DNA of 11,858 bases from Bacillota bacterium. GTDB taxonomy: Bacteria; Bacillota; Clostridia; DSM-8532. The position numbers and the translations under genes were made by a program. Positions 1 to 6,906 of the stretch are shown piece after piece. The notes beneath the pieces are model-generated. The model saw only the letters and a program-made list of their open reading frames with translations, was not told where the DNA came from and did no database searches. The stretch spans positions 1 to 11,858 of the forward strand of contig JAEXRM010000066.1 in the NCBI GenBank assembly GCA_023440865.1. Reading direction: 5' to 3'. The number at the start of each line of letters is the position of its first letter. The stretch's first letter is position 1.

Positions 1-831
1 ACGGCTGTCACTGCCGATTTCGATGGCGCCCGCCTGACGGTGCGCGGGCCGCTGGCCGCATCCCTGGCATTGCCCGCATTGCCGGCTGACGGCCTGTTTG
101 AAACAGCGACGACGGCAAAGAGCGGCAGCGGCCTTGCCTACATGCTCACACTGCGGGCCGGCGCGCGCCTTGACGGATATCTCGTGGAACGCACGGACAA
201 GGGGTGGCGCATCCTGCTCAAACGCCATCCGGTGGCAACCGACGTCGCCATGCCGCTCGCCGGCCGCACGATTCTGCTCGATCCGGGCCACGGCGGCACG
301 AAGGAACGGTACGAGGATGGCGAGAGCGGCGCCATCGGCCCGCTGGGGGCCCTGTGGTCCGAGCGCAGCATCAACCTGTCCAACGCGCTGGTGCTGAAGG
401 CCGAGCTGGAGAAACGCGGTGCGACCGTCGTGCTGACCCGCACCGATGACACGCCGCTGTCGCTGGATGCCCGCCTGCGGATGTCGCGCGAACTGCGGCC
501 CGACCTGTTCATCTCCATCCATGCGGACAGCCTGGATGACAATCGCGACATCTCGCAGGTTGAGGGCTTCTCGGTCTGGTACCGCGAGCCATTGGCCGCA
601 GGTGTCGGCGAACTGGTGCGCAAGGCGGTTGTCGACGGGCTTGGCCGAAGGGACCGCAAGCTCAACACCGCCAACTTCTATGTGGTGCGCGGCACCTGGA
701 CGCCGTCGATTCTTTTCGAGGCCGGCTTCGTGCCGAATCCGGCCGAGTTCGAAAAGCTGCTCGACCCGGTCGAACAGCAGCGGATGATGGAACTGGTGGC
801 GGACGCGGTTGCGGCGTACTTCTCGGAATGA
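1..831 (+). CDS. N-acetylmuramoyl-L-alanine amidase (Amidase_3), 5' partial
   Basis: The frame is open from base 1 to a TGA at 829-831, so the gene begins left of the window; 276 residues are visible, and the GTG at 40 is only an internal codon. Residues about 90-275 form a zinc-dependent Amidase_3 domain, which cuts the bond between N-acetylmuramic acid and L-alanine in peptidoglycan. The visible signature is LLDPGHGG with zinc ligand H97, E121 in the SERSINL stretch, H174 in ISIHAD, and catalytic E240 in LFEAGF. The first ~80 residues are beta-rich and could be the end of an AMIN-like or stalk-type wall-binding domain, but I cannot assign it. It is probably exported, though the signal peptide would lie outside the window. 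It converges on the stalk-domain gene, with a perfect hairpin between them. Confidence 0.93.
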   Translation, partial: TAVTADFDGARLTVRGPLAASLALPALPADGLFETATTAKSGSGLAYMLTLRAGARLDGYLVERTDKGWRILLKRHPVATDVAMPLAGRTILLDPGHGGTKERYEDGESGAIGPLGALWSERSINLSNALVLKAELEKRGATVVLTRTDDTPLSLDARLRMSRELRPDLFISIHADSLDDNRDISQVEGFSVWYREPLAAGVGELVRKAVVDGLGRRDRKLNTANFYVVRGTWTPSILFEAGFVPNPAEFEKLLDPVEQQRMMELVADAVAAYFSE

Positions 832-893
832 ATCCGGGAGCCGGTGCGCGCATGGATTGCATCGTCCCGGAACAATGGCGCATGGACAAACAG

Positions 894-941
894 GATGGCA
901 GAAGCCGGTTCCCATGGACGCGGGAACCGGCTTCTGCCATC
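894..941. repeat. Perfect 20-bp inverted repeat, possible bidirectional terminator
   Basis: The arms at 894-913 and 922-941 are exact reverse complements separated by 8 bases. The hairpin lies 63 bp after the amidase stop, between two convergent genes. There is no T-tract on the plus strand and only a short CCTGTTTG on the minus-strand side. It may end transcription from both directions, or it may be a dispersed palindromic repeat. The structure is certain; the role is inferred. Confidence 0.75.
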
Positions 942-967
942 GATCAGGAAAATGTCCATCATGCCGG

Positions 968-1009
968 GCGGCATGATTTCTTGCTGGTGCGGCATGATTT
1001 CTTGCCGGT
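968..1009. repeat. Two tandem 21-bp direct repeats
   Basis: Copies at 968-988 and 989-1009 share the core GGCATGATTTCTTGC and differ at one base (T985 versus C1006). They sit just downstream of both convergent genes. No function is evident. Confidence 0.8.
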
Positions 1010-1063
1010 CACGCATGGATGCGCATCAATTGGTTGTTACAACAGGTGCGGTTTGCGGTTCTC

Positions 1064-1696
1064 TCAGTCCTGCGAGGCATCGGATTGCGGTGCCTCCTGA
1101 ATGACCAGCACGCCCTTGTCGTTCACGGCAGCCTGATACGGCAGCAGCTCCGAGAAAAAGCTCACGGGCACGAAGGTGCGGCCGGCGATGACCTCACTCG
1201 CAGTGCCAAGCGGCATCGGCGCCATGCGGGCGAAGGTGTACGCGTCGGCGCCGAGCCGGACGGTCACCCAGTGGGCGCCGCGGCTGAGCTCCGCCAGATT
1301 TGCCTCCCTGTTCCATGTCACCTTGTATCCCATGGCCTCCGCCACGACACGCAGCGGCACCATGGTCTGGCCGTTCGCGGCCAGATATGGCTTCAGACCG
1401 CCGAGATCAACCGTGCTTCCCGCCCACGAGATGGCGGACACGGTGCAGACCGGCGCGGATATGGGCATGACACCTTCCACGGACCCGGAGATGGGCATGG
1501 GTACCTGTGCCGGATCTGTAGCGGGATCGGTGGAGAGGGTCATGATGTGCATCAGGGGTTCCCCGTTCGCATCGGTTGCCGGATAGGCGGGGGCGTTGGG
1601 ATCGTATATGGCCGATGCGGTGAAGGCGGTGGCCATCTGCACGGTGAGCGTGGCGGCAAGGGCGAGCGCGGCAAAGGTTGACTTGCGGTTGTGCAT
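1064..1696 (-). CDS. Secreted copper-amine-oxidase-type stalk domain protein
   Basis: This encodes 210 residues. The start at 1696 was chosen because it directly begins a signal peptide (basic MHNRK, a hydrophobic run to about residue 24, likely cleavage after TASA near residue 29) and GGGAG lies upstream. An in-frame ATG at 1735 would add 13 charged residues before the signal. Residues about 30-95 are a Pro/Thr-rich low-complexity linker. Residues about 103-200 match the Cu_amine_oxidN1 or stalk fold: PYLAANGQTMVPLRVVAEAMG, then V-WN, then GRTFVPVSFFSELL. Despite the family name, this domain is a non-enzymatic module common in secreted and wall proteins of Clostridia and Bacilli. The neighbours are a wall amidase and an LPXTG protein, consistent with an envelope role. 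Its specific function is unknown. Confidence 0.87.
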   Translation of the reverse strand: MHNRKSTFAALALAATLTVQMATAFTASAIYDPNAPAYPATDANGEPLMHIMTLSTDPATDPAQVPMPISGSVEGVMPISAPVCTVSAISWAGSTVDLGGLKPYLAANGQTMVPLRVVAEAMGYKVTWNREANLAELSRGAHWVTVRLGADAYTFARMAPMPLGTASEVIAGRTFVPVSFFSELLPYQAAVNDKGVLVIQEAPQSDASQD

Positions 1697-2020
1697 GATT
1701 CGGTTCTCCCATCTTTCCTGTACTTCTGTTTTCATCGATTTCCCGCCAGGCGTGTCCGCCGCAGCTGCCTGCGGCATGACAGCCACCGGCACGAAGCGCA
1801 CCGGCGTCATGGTTGCTTGTCGGCCCTGTACATGGCCGTTGGAACCGGTTCCATATCATCTGACGCCCACCGGCGCATGACGGTTCATCCATCCGCTCTT
1901 GTCATGAAAACGAAACATACGGGACGCCATGTCCGACCTGGGGAAATCGCCGGCAACATGGGGGGCTGCGCGAACGGGCGGCGGTGCGCACCTGCGCAAG
2001 AGCCGAGACCGTCCGGCCTG
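1697..2020. other. Intergenic region upstream of the stalk-protein gene; no gene seen
   Basis: This stretch is the 5' flank of the minus-strand stalk-protein gene. Reading frames crossing it have no ribosome binding site or recognisable domain. The one structured element is a 14-bp perfect palindrome at 1840-1853 (TGGAACCGGTTCCA), about 145 bp upstream of the start codon, which could be an operator. I could not find a convincing -35/-10 pair. Confidence 0.5.
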
Positions 2021-2050
2021 AAAAAGGGACCGGCGCTTTCGCACCGGTCC
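2021..2050 (-). terminator. Rho-independent terminator of the LPXTG surface-protein gene
   Basis: On the minus strand a 10-bp stem (one mismatch) with a GAAA tetraloop (2027-2050) is followed by CTTTTT (2021-2026). It lies about 116 bp beyond the TGA of the surface-protein gene, separating that gene from the stalk-protein gene downstream. Confidence 0.85.
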
Positions 2051-2061
2051 GGTTCCTGTCA

Positions 2062-2078
2062 CCGCATGCTGCATGCGG
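2062..2078. repeat. Short hairpin in the 3' UTR of the surface-protein gene
   Basis: A 7-bp stem (CCGCATG/CATGCGG) with a 3-base loop lies between the surface-protein stop and its terminator. It could protect the mRNA 3' end. No specific role can be shown. Confidence 0.4.
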
Positions 2079-2166
2079 GCCACACCAATTCAGAAGACGC
2101 AGGTTTCAGATGACTTGCGATTCAAATCATGCAAGTTTCACATGACGCATGAAGAAGTGTCCCCGC

Positions 2167-4431
2167 TCAGGACTTCCTGTCCCTGCGCTTCCTGCCGAAG
2201 CCGGCGCCCGCAAGCACCGCTCCCAGCATTGTCAGCAGCGCGCCGGGCACGCCGCCGGTCTTGGGCAGGGCGGGTGCGGCCTGCGGAACCTCCTCCTCCA
2301 GCGGCATCACGATGGGGGGCGTCTCCGGAATGATCTCCGGCAGGATCACCGGCTCCTCCACCACAACGGGAGCCGCCTGCGGCACAGGCGATGCCTGCGG
2401 CGGCGCAGGCACTTCAAACCGGGCAATGATCGATTTGTCGGTGTTCATGGTGATGCGGTTGTCGGCAACCTCGGCTCCGTTGGGGCCGAACCAGCCGACG
2501 AAGGTGGCGCCATCTCCCGGCGTCACGGTCATCTGCACGACGGAGTTCAGTCCGTATGCGCCGGAACCGGGCAGTGCGGTGCCGGGACCCTCAATGACGA
2601 CAGTGAGCGCGACATTGGTGCCCGGGGTAGGTGAAGGTGATGGCGAAGGCGAAGGGGTTGGCGGTGCCGTGACACGGACCGTGACGGTGTCGGTGACAGG
2701 GCCCACATCCGGCGCAAGCGTCTCGAGAGGCGTTCGCGCCACTCCATTGACCTGTTCGTCACCGATCTCACGACGGATCAGCGTGAATCCCGCCGCCGTT
2801 GCGGTGTTCACATAGGTTCCCGCCAACGGGAAGGTTTTCTGATAGCTGAAATCCTTGTATGCCTCCGGCCCCAGATCGAACGGCCCATATGGCATGTCGG
2901 GCGACATGTCATCCTCGAGCGTGATCGCGCTGATTGTCACATTGCCCGTGTTGGTGACACGGATGGTGTAGTTGACGGTGCTGCCGGTGGACACATCGAT
3001 CGGTCCGTCAACGCCATTGGCCTTCTTGTCGACGGCCAGGGCGGGTGCGGGTATCTCGCAGTTGTAGACAATGAACGGTCCCTGCGGACCACAGTAGTCC
3101 GGCCCCTCTTCGCTTGGAGAGGCCATCATGGCGGAAACGGAGGGCGGGTTGAATTCCCCGAGAACACGGAAGCGTCCGTTCCACATGAGCCACAGGACGA
3201 GTCCGTTCTCCGGGATCGTACAGGGCTCATATCCGGCTTCGGGTTCTTCCGTCAGCAGGTAGTATCCGGGCGTCAGGAACATCCGTCCGTCCGGATTGCT
3301 CCAGAATTGCACCCAACCGGCCGCATCGTTGGATGCGGTCTGATCGTACGGTACCGGCGGAAACTGAAGCTCCAGGCGCGAAGGCCCGTCGCCAGCCTCT
3401 TCGAGGGCCTGCAGCCGGAAGGTGAACTGCCCGTCCCCGGGCAGTGCCGTCTCGTCGGACATCGGTAGCCGGATGAGCTTCTGGAAGCCGATGCCGTAAT
3501 GGAAGTGAGCGGTGACGCGTTTATCGGCATCCATCGTGAGGGAGGAAGGATTGGCGTTGCCCGTCAGGTCTCCCGACCACTTGTCGAAGCTGGATTGCGG
3601 CGCGGGAGAAGCGAGCAGCGGCACCACGGCCCCTGTCCAGAAATTCGCAAACGGCATGACCGGGACGTCCGCATCATCGTTGAGGACGGTACCTTGCCAC
3701 GGCATCTCCGCCGCGGTTGTCAGGATGAACCATTCCACACTCGATGCCGACGCGCCGGGCCTTTCCGGCGGACAGGGCCCGGCCAGCTCCGCTTCGCTTC
3801 CGACGGGAAGCGGCCTGTATGCCGAACCATATCCCCATGCGATTTTCAGCGTGTCAATCCGTTGGATCCCCTTGTCCACGCAGTCGAGCAGCAGGACATT
3901 GTCGCCCTCCGCCGCCACCAGCGGTCCGCCACCATTCTTGATGGTTCCGCCGGAGGTCGAGAGCTGCCAGGTGTACAGCACGTTGAACTTGTTGGGGTTG
4001 TGGATGATCCATTTGAAGGTGCCGCCCGGCACCGAGCCGGCCTGATCGAAGGAGACGGTCAGCGCATCCACCGGCTTGAGATCGAATGTGGCACGGTATG
4101 TTCTGTCCTCACCGATCGGGGAGGTCGTGTACGGATTGGCGGTTCCCCTGTACAACCAGTCACCATGGATTTTCCGTTCCCACTTGACGAAGGTGCTGTC
4201 CGGCGCCGCGATGGCGGACATTGTCGCAACGGCACCCCTGGCATAGAGGCCCGCCCCTTCGACCAGTCCTGTGCCATTACCCACGGTGGTGACATCGACG
4301 CGGAACGAACGAACAGGATGATTCTCGGGCGAGCCGGCTTCAGGCAGATCCTCCTCCGCACCAACGGGCAGGCCCATCGACATGACGATCAACAATGCAG
4401 CCAACAACAGGGATATGCTTCTCTTGAACAT
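2167..4431 (-). CDS. LPXTG-anchored multidomain surface protein (adhesin-like)
   Basis: This encodes 754 residues. The start at 4431 is set by a GGAG five bases upstream (4437-4440) and an immediate signal peptide (MFKRSISLL to about VGA, residue 25); the longer frame to 4554 adds 41 unlikely residues. Domains in order: a glycine-rich repeat resembling the InlB/Flg_new_2 repeats (about 44-117); an unassigned beta-rich region (124-260); a second such repeat ending DADKRVTAHF (262-310); a SpaA-like prealbumin fold with GYYLLTEEPEAGYEP (316-460); a DUF11-like domain with VNYTIRVTNTGNVTI (464-590); a Pro/Ser linker (591-604); a third repeat (606-673); and a Pro-rich wall spanner (674-720). The C-terminus is a sortase signal: LPKTG at 722-726, a hydrophobic helix, then RKRRDRK. 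Sortase should attach it to peptidoglycan. It is preceded by a GEMM-I riboswitch. Adhesion is inferred from the architecture. Confidence 0.93.
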   Translation of the reverse strand: MFKRSISLLLAALLIVMSMGLPVGAEEDLPEAGSPENHPVRSFRVDVTTVGNGTGLVEGAGLYARGAVATMSAIAAPDSTFVKWERKIHGDWLYRGTANPYTTSPIGEDRTYRATFDLKPVDALTVSFDQAGSVPGGTFKWIIHNPNKFNVLYTWQLSTSGGTIKNGGGPLVAAEGDNVLLLDCVDKGIQRIDTLKIAWGYGSAYRPLPVGSEAELAGPCPPERPGASASSVEWFILTTAAEMPWQGTVLNDDADVPVMPFANFWTGAVVPLLASPAPQSSFDKWSGDLTGNANPSSLTMDADKRVTAHFHYGIGFQKLIRLPMSDETALPGDGQFTFRLQALEEAGDGPSRLELQFPPVPYDQTASNDAAGWVQFWSNPDGRMFLTPGYYLLTEEPEAGYEPCTIPENGLVLWLMWNGRFRVLGEFNPPSVSAMMASPSEEGPDYCGPQGPFIVYNCEIPAPALAVDKKANGVDGPIDVSTGSTVNYTIRVTNTGNVTISAITLEDDMSPDMPYGPFDLGPEAYKDFSYQKTFPLAGTYVNTATAAGFTLIRREIGDEQVNGVARTPLETLAPDVGPVTDTVTVRVTAPPTPSPSPSPSPTPGTNVALTVVIEGPGTALPGSGAYGLNSVVQMTVTPGDGATFVGWFGPNGAEVADNRITMNTDKSIIARFEVPAPPQASPVPQAAPVVVEEPVILPEIIPETPPIVMPLEEEVPQAAPALPKTGGVPGALLTMLGAVLAGAGFGRKRRDRKS

Positions 4432-4609
4432 GAAAGCTCCAACTCCCTTCAAACAATTGCTTGTCTTTCCGGAGTTTGGCGGCGGAACCATCCTGGCATG
4501 CTGACAGGATCGGACCCGAAATTCTTGCGGGAAGCCATTCTGCGGCTTCTTCATGCAGGCTGCCGCTGGCGACCCGCATCCCCGTGGCGGACAGAACCGT
4601 CACGGCGTC

Positions 4610-4648
4610 AAAAAAATAAAAACCACCCTCTGCCTTGCAGTGGCGGCC
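4610..4648 (-). terminator. Intrinsic terminator in the riboswitch expression platform
   Basis: On the minus strand the sequence runs CCGCC, AC, TGC, AAG, GCA, GAG, GGTGG and then TTTTTATTTTTTTT (4610-4622). The hairpin has 5 bp with one G-U pair, an internal loop and 3 bp; an alternative CCAC/GTGG pairing is also possible. It lies inside the 5' leader about 180 bp before the surface-protein AUG, so it is an attenuator and not a gene-end terminator. Its left arm shares bases with the 3' end of the aptamer, as expected for a riboswitch that chooses between two folds. Confidence 0.75.
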
Positions 4649-4728
4649 GAACGATCCTGGCACAACGTGCTGTAGACTTCACGCTTTGCGTCCCATGCTT
4701 TCGCATGGTTTGCTATTCTCACTCCTGC
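4641..4728 (-). promoter_or_regulatory. GEMM-I cyclic dinucleotide riboswitch, position-20 A variant
   Basis: The minus strand carries the diagnostic GEMM-I core: GCAAACC (4707-4713), an ATGC/GCAT stem capped by a GAAA tetraloop (4695-4706), then GGGACGCAAAGC (4683-4694). Spacing between these blocks is identical to that of the Vibrio cholerae Vc2 aptamer. A second helical arm follows, with GUCU/GGAU pairing around a GCAC-GUU-GUGC hairpin (about 4654-4677), then GGCCGCC. The family binds c-di-GMP, with G20 and the C near position 92 contacting the two guanines and A47 stacking between them. Here the base before GCAAACC, equivalent to G20, is A (4714), as in cGAMP-sensing GEMM-Ib. It lies about 210 bp upstream of the LPXTG surface-protein AUG. 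The outer boundaries and closing stem P1 are approximate. Confidence 0.9.
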
Positions 4729-4892
4729 CCTATTCTGTTGGACTCATTTTTTCTCTGTCCTCCTTTTCGCATCTTTCTTTCAACCCGACCGGACACGCGC
4801 CCGAGCAACCCGATAACCTATTGTCATTTATCACTCTTGCTCGTGCCTAAACATGTTTCTTAAAAAAATCAATGGCGGCATGCACGCCCGGT

Positions 4893-5040
4893 CCCGCGGA
4901 CATGACGGGTGGCATTCGACCCGGTTCCTTCCGGCATGTTGGGAGCAATAACACCCGGATCCCGTTGACATGATGGATGCCATGGCACCTGAAGCCCATT
5001 GACATGATGGATGCATGGCACCTGAAGCCCATTGACAAGG
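4893..5040. repeat. Tandem 33/34-bp direct repeats
   Basis: Unit 1 (4961-4994, 34 bp) and unit 2 (4995-5027, 33 bp) differ by one substitution and one deleted C. A partial third copy (CCCATTGACAAGG) occupies 5028-5040. A degenerate relative starts at 4893 (CCCGCGGACATGACGGG). The rest of the gene-free stretch 4729-5211 shows an AT-richer pyrimidine-biased part up to about 4870 and no recognisable gene. Confidence 0.75.
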
Positions 5041-5177
5041 CGGTTCCGGTTCGCCACAGTAGTCATATGATGCCCGGTCCGCGGCGCTCGCAAGAACCGG
5101 AGGACAGGAAACCCCACTGAGCCCGCCAGCAGCCGCACGTGATGGGGGCAATGCGCTTGCGGGACGCCACACTGTCG

Positions 5178-5193
5178 CGACAACAGGTTGTCG
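5178..5193. promoter_or_regulatory. 16-bp palindrome just upstream of the tadA ribosome binding site
   Basis: CGACAACAGGTTGTCG is perfectly palindromic except for the central AG and ends eight bases before AAGGAG. It could be an operator or a small leader hairpin. No promoter hexamers were found with confidence nearby. Confidence 0.35.
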
Positions 5194-5211
5194 GAACGAA
5201 AAGGAGTGCCC

Positions 5212-5691
5212 ATGCCCGAGTCGACAAACCATCCTCCGTTTCCCTTCATGGAAGAGGCCATCAGGCTGGCGGACAGCGCGGCGTTGACGGGCGACGTCCC
5301 CATCGGAGCGGTCGTCGTCAGGGACGGCATTGTGATCGGTTCCGGTTGGAACCGGCGTGAAGCCTTGCACAAGGTCACCGGGCATGCGGAGCTCATGGCA
5401 TTGGAAGCAGCTTGTGAAGCAACCGCCAGCTGGCGTCTCGACGGGTGCGACCTGTATGTGACGCTGGAACCCTGTGCCATGTGCGCCTCCGCGATCATCC
5501 AGGCGCGCGTGCGGGCCGTCTACTTCGGGGCATGGGATCCAAAGGCCGGTGCGGCGGGCTCGGTCATCAACCTGTTTGGCGAACCTTGGCTCAATCACCG
5601 GGTTGAAGTGTATGAAGGCATCATGGAGCGCCCCTGCAGAAAGCTGCTGGACGATTTCTTCGCGCAATTGCGGGCGCGGCCGGAGGCGTGA
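5212..5691 (+). CDS. tadA: tRNA-specific adenosine deaminase TadA
   Basis: This encodes 159 residues, the usual size for the family. The ATG at 5212 has AAGGAG (5201-5206) five bases upstream, which favours it over the in-frame ATG at 5188. TadA deaminates adenosine 34 of tRNA-Arg(ACG) to inosine so that one tRNA reads several arginine codons; it acts in the cytoplasm as a zinc-dependent dimer. The active site is complete: zinc ligand H58 and proton-shuttling E60 in GHAELMALE, and C88 and C91 in TLEPCAMC. N47 in the GWNRRE stretch and the later DPKAGAAGS and LNHRVEV segments are also typical of the family. The stop codon is the first anchor of a 17-bp tandem array. It converges on a methyltransferase gene. 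Confidence 0.95.
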   Translation: MPESTNHPPFPFMEEAIRLADSAALTGDVPIGAVVVRDGIVIGSGWNRREALHKVTGHAELMALEAACEATASWRLDGCDLYVTLEPCAMCASAIIQARVRAVYFGAWDPKAGAAGSVINLFGEPWLNHRVEVYEGIMERPCRKLLDDFFAQLRARPEA

Positions 5692-5840
5692 TGCGGGCGG
5701 TGGCGTGACGCGGGTGGTGGCGTGACGCGGCCCAAGAAGTGATAAGGCCCAATAAGTGATACGGTCAATGCATGATGTGGGTGGTTGCATGATGCAGACG
5801 GCGGCGTGACGCGGCCAGCTGCATCATACGGGTGGTAGCC
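5689..5840. repeat. Degenerate 17-bp tandem repeat array between convergent genes
   Basis: Nine anchors (TGA, TCA in the last) fall at 5689, 5706, 5723, 5740, 5757, 5773, 5790, 5807 and 5824: a spacing of 17 bp with a single 16-bp step. The best units read TGATGCGGGCGGTGGCG and TGACGCGGGTGGTGGCG; units 4-5 have diverged. The first TGA is the tadA stop codon and the last unit ends about 17 bp from the methyltransferase stop, so the array fills the whole gap. No clear intrinsic terminator is present, and the function is unknown. Confidence 0.8.
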
Positions 5841-5856
5841 GTCTTGCGGGCTGTCG

Positions 5857-6618
5857 TCACGGCTTTCTGCCAAGGTACAGATCCATGTCGTCGCGCAGCG
5901 TCACACGGCCGCCTGCCGCCATGATCGCCTGTCCGATATCGGCGAACAAGGCCTGCCTGATCTCCGGCTCCAGCGAGATGTGGTCCGAATAGGTATTCAG
6001 CAGGGCAAGATAGGCGGCGGCGGACAGCGTGCGGGATCCGGAGAACAGCCGGACCCGGGTGTCGATGAAGCCATACCGCATGATGGTTTGGTGAAGCTTC
6101 TCACACAGCGCGTCCAGGGAGCGTTCCGGCGCCTTCATGTGCGGGGTGTGGCGCGCATAGGCTTGCTGCAGCGCTTCATGCAGGCGCGGGTCTTCCACGG
6201 ACGGCCTGTTCCAGAACAGCGCGAGCGCACCGCCGCTATTGAGCAAATCATACGCCTTGGGATATGCCGTTTCTTCCGGTATCCAGTGGAACGAGGTGGC
6301 CGCGTACAAAAGATCCACCTTTCGGGGCGCCGTGTATGACTCGAAGGGCATGTGCAGCACCGTGAAGTTCGGGTAGGAACGGTACTTGTCGGCGCAATAG
6401 GCAGCCAGACGATCGCCCAATTCGATTGCCGTCACGCTGCATCCCGTATCCAGAATGGGTTTGGTGGCCTGCCCGGTGCCGATGCCCACCTCGATGGCCT
6501 CACGCGTCGCATCGAGCGCCGCATACCCGATGATGGCGTCAAACAGCTCACGGCAGTATGTCGGCCTGGCACTCTCATATCGCTCTGCGTCCTGATTGAA
6601 GGTCAACCGCATGTCCAT
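5857..6618 (-). CDS. Class I SAM-dependent methyltransferase
   Basis: This encodes 253 residues. I chose the ATG at 6618 because AGGGG lies five bases upstream and a promoter at 6685-6713 leaves a leader of about 60 nt; the longer frame to 6669 would leave almost no room for a ribosome binding site. The N-terminal Rossmann-like domain shows motif I EVGIGTGQAT (43-52) for S-adenosylmethionine, AIELGD (64-69) at the end of strand 2, and the SFHWIP motif (109-114) after DLLYAAT, typical of Methyltransf_11/25-type small-molecule methyltransferases. The C-terminal part (about 145-253) is helical and probably forms the substrate lid. The substrate cannot be told from the sequence. It is a single gene convergent with tadA. 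Confidence 0.88.
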   Translation of the reverse strand: MDMRLTFNQDAERYESARPTYCRELFDAIIGYAALDATREAIEVGIGTGQATKPILDTGCSVTAIELGDRLAAYCADKYRSYPNFTVLHMPFESYTAPRKVDLLYAATSFHWIPEETAYPKAYDLLNSGGALALFWNRPSVEDPRLHEALQQAYARHTPHMKAPERSLDALCEKLHQTIMRYGFIDTRVRLFSGSRTLSAAAYLALLNTYSDHISLEPEIRQALFADIGQAIMAAGGRVTLRDDMDLYLGRKP

Positions 6619-6684
6619 CGGCACCCCTGCCCCGAAATACAGCGACGCGTTGCCGCCGAGGGCCCGCATCGGTTCGGCCTGCCA

Positions 6685-6713
6685 AATCTATCCCATCGGG
6701 ACCAGACTTTCAA
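6685..6713 (-). promoter_or_regulatory. Promoter of the methyltransferase gene
   Basis: On the minus strand TTGAAA (6708-6713) and TAGATT (6685-6690) are separated by exactly 17 bp. Transcription would start near 6678, about 60 nt before the chosen ATG. Confidence 0.65.
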
Positions 6714-6807
6714 GTGTTTTATGTTGCCAGTACAGGCAGGCCGGGTCCAGCGGCGGTCAGGTACGATCCGCTCAATCCGTTCGGACATATGTCATTCATT
6801 CACGCAA

Positions 6808-6836
6808 TTGACAGCATCACAGCGTTTCGGTACAAT
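6808..6836 (+). promoter_or_regulatory. Sigma-70-type promoter of the tRNA-Ser gene
   Basis: A consensus TTGACA (6808-6813) and TACAAT (6831-6836) have an ideal 17-bp spacer. The predicted start near 6843 gives a 5' leader of about 64 nt before the mature tRNA, to be removed by RNase P. Confidence 0.85.
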
Positions 6837-6906
6837 AGGTAGGCATCTTGGGGAAAGGTTTTCGCGTCGAGCGGGCTTCCTTGCCAGTGGGTGCACAACA
6901 ACATAC

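Noticed and set aside
3499..4863. Plus-strand open frame of 454 codons
   Set aside because: It lies antisense to the LPXTG surface-protein gene and its riboswitch leader, has no domain, and contains long Arg/Gly-rich shadow sequence.
5040..5211. Possible small SRP RNA gene next to tadA, as in many Bacillota
   Set aside because: The conserved GGTCAGGTCCGGAAGGAAGCAG-type core is absent on both strands, here and in 5692-5856.
4831..5790. Minus-strand open frame of 319 codons
   Set aside because: It runs antisense through tadA and through two tandem repeat arrays. Its repeated peptides simply translate the DNA repeats.
4893..5840. Repeats considered as a CRISPR array
   Set aside because: The units are directly adjacent with no unique spacers, and no cas gene is present.
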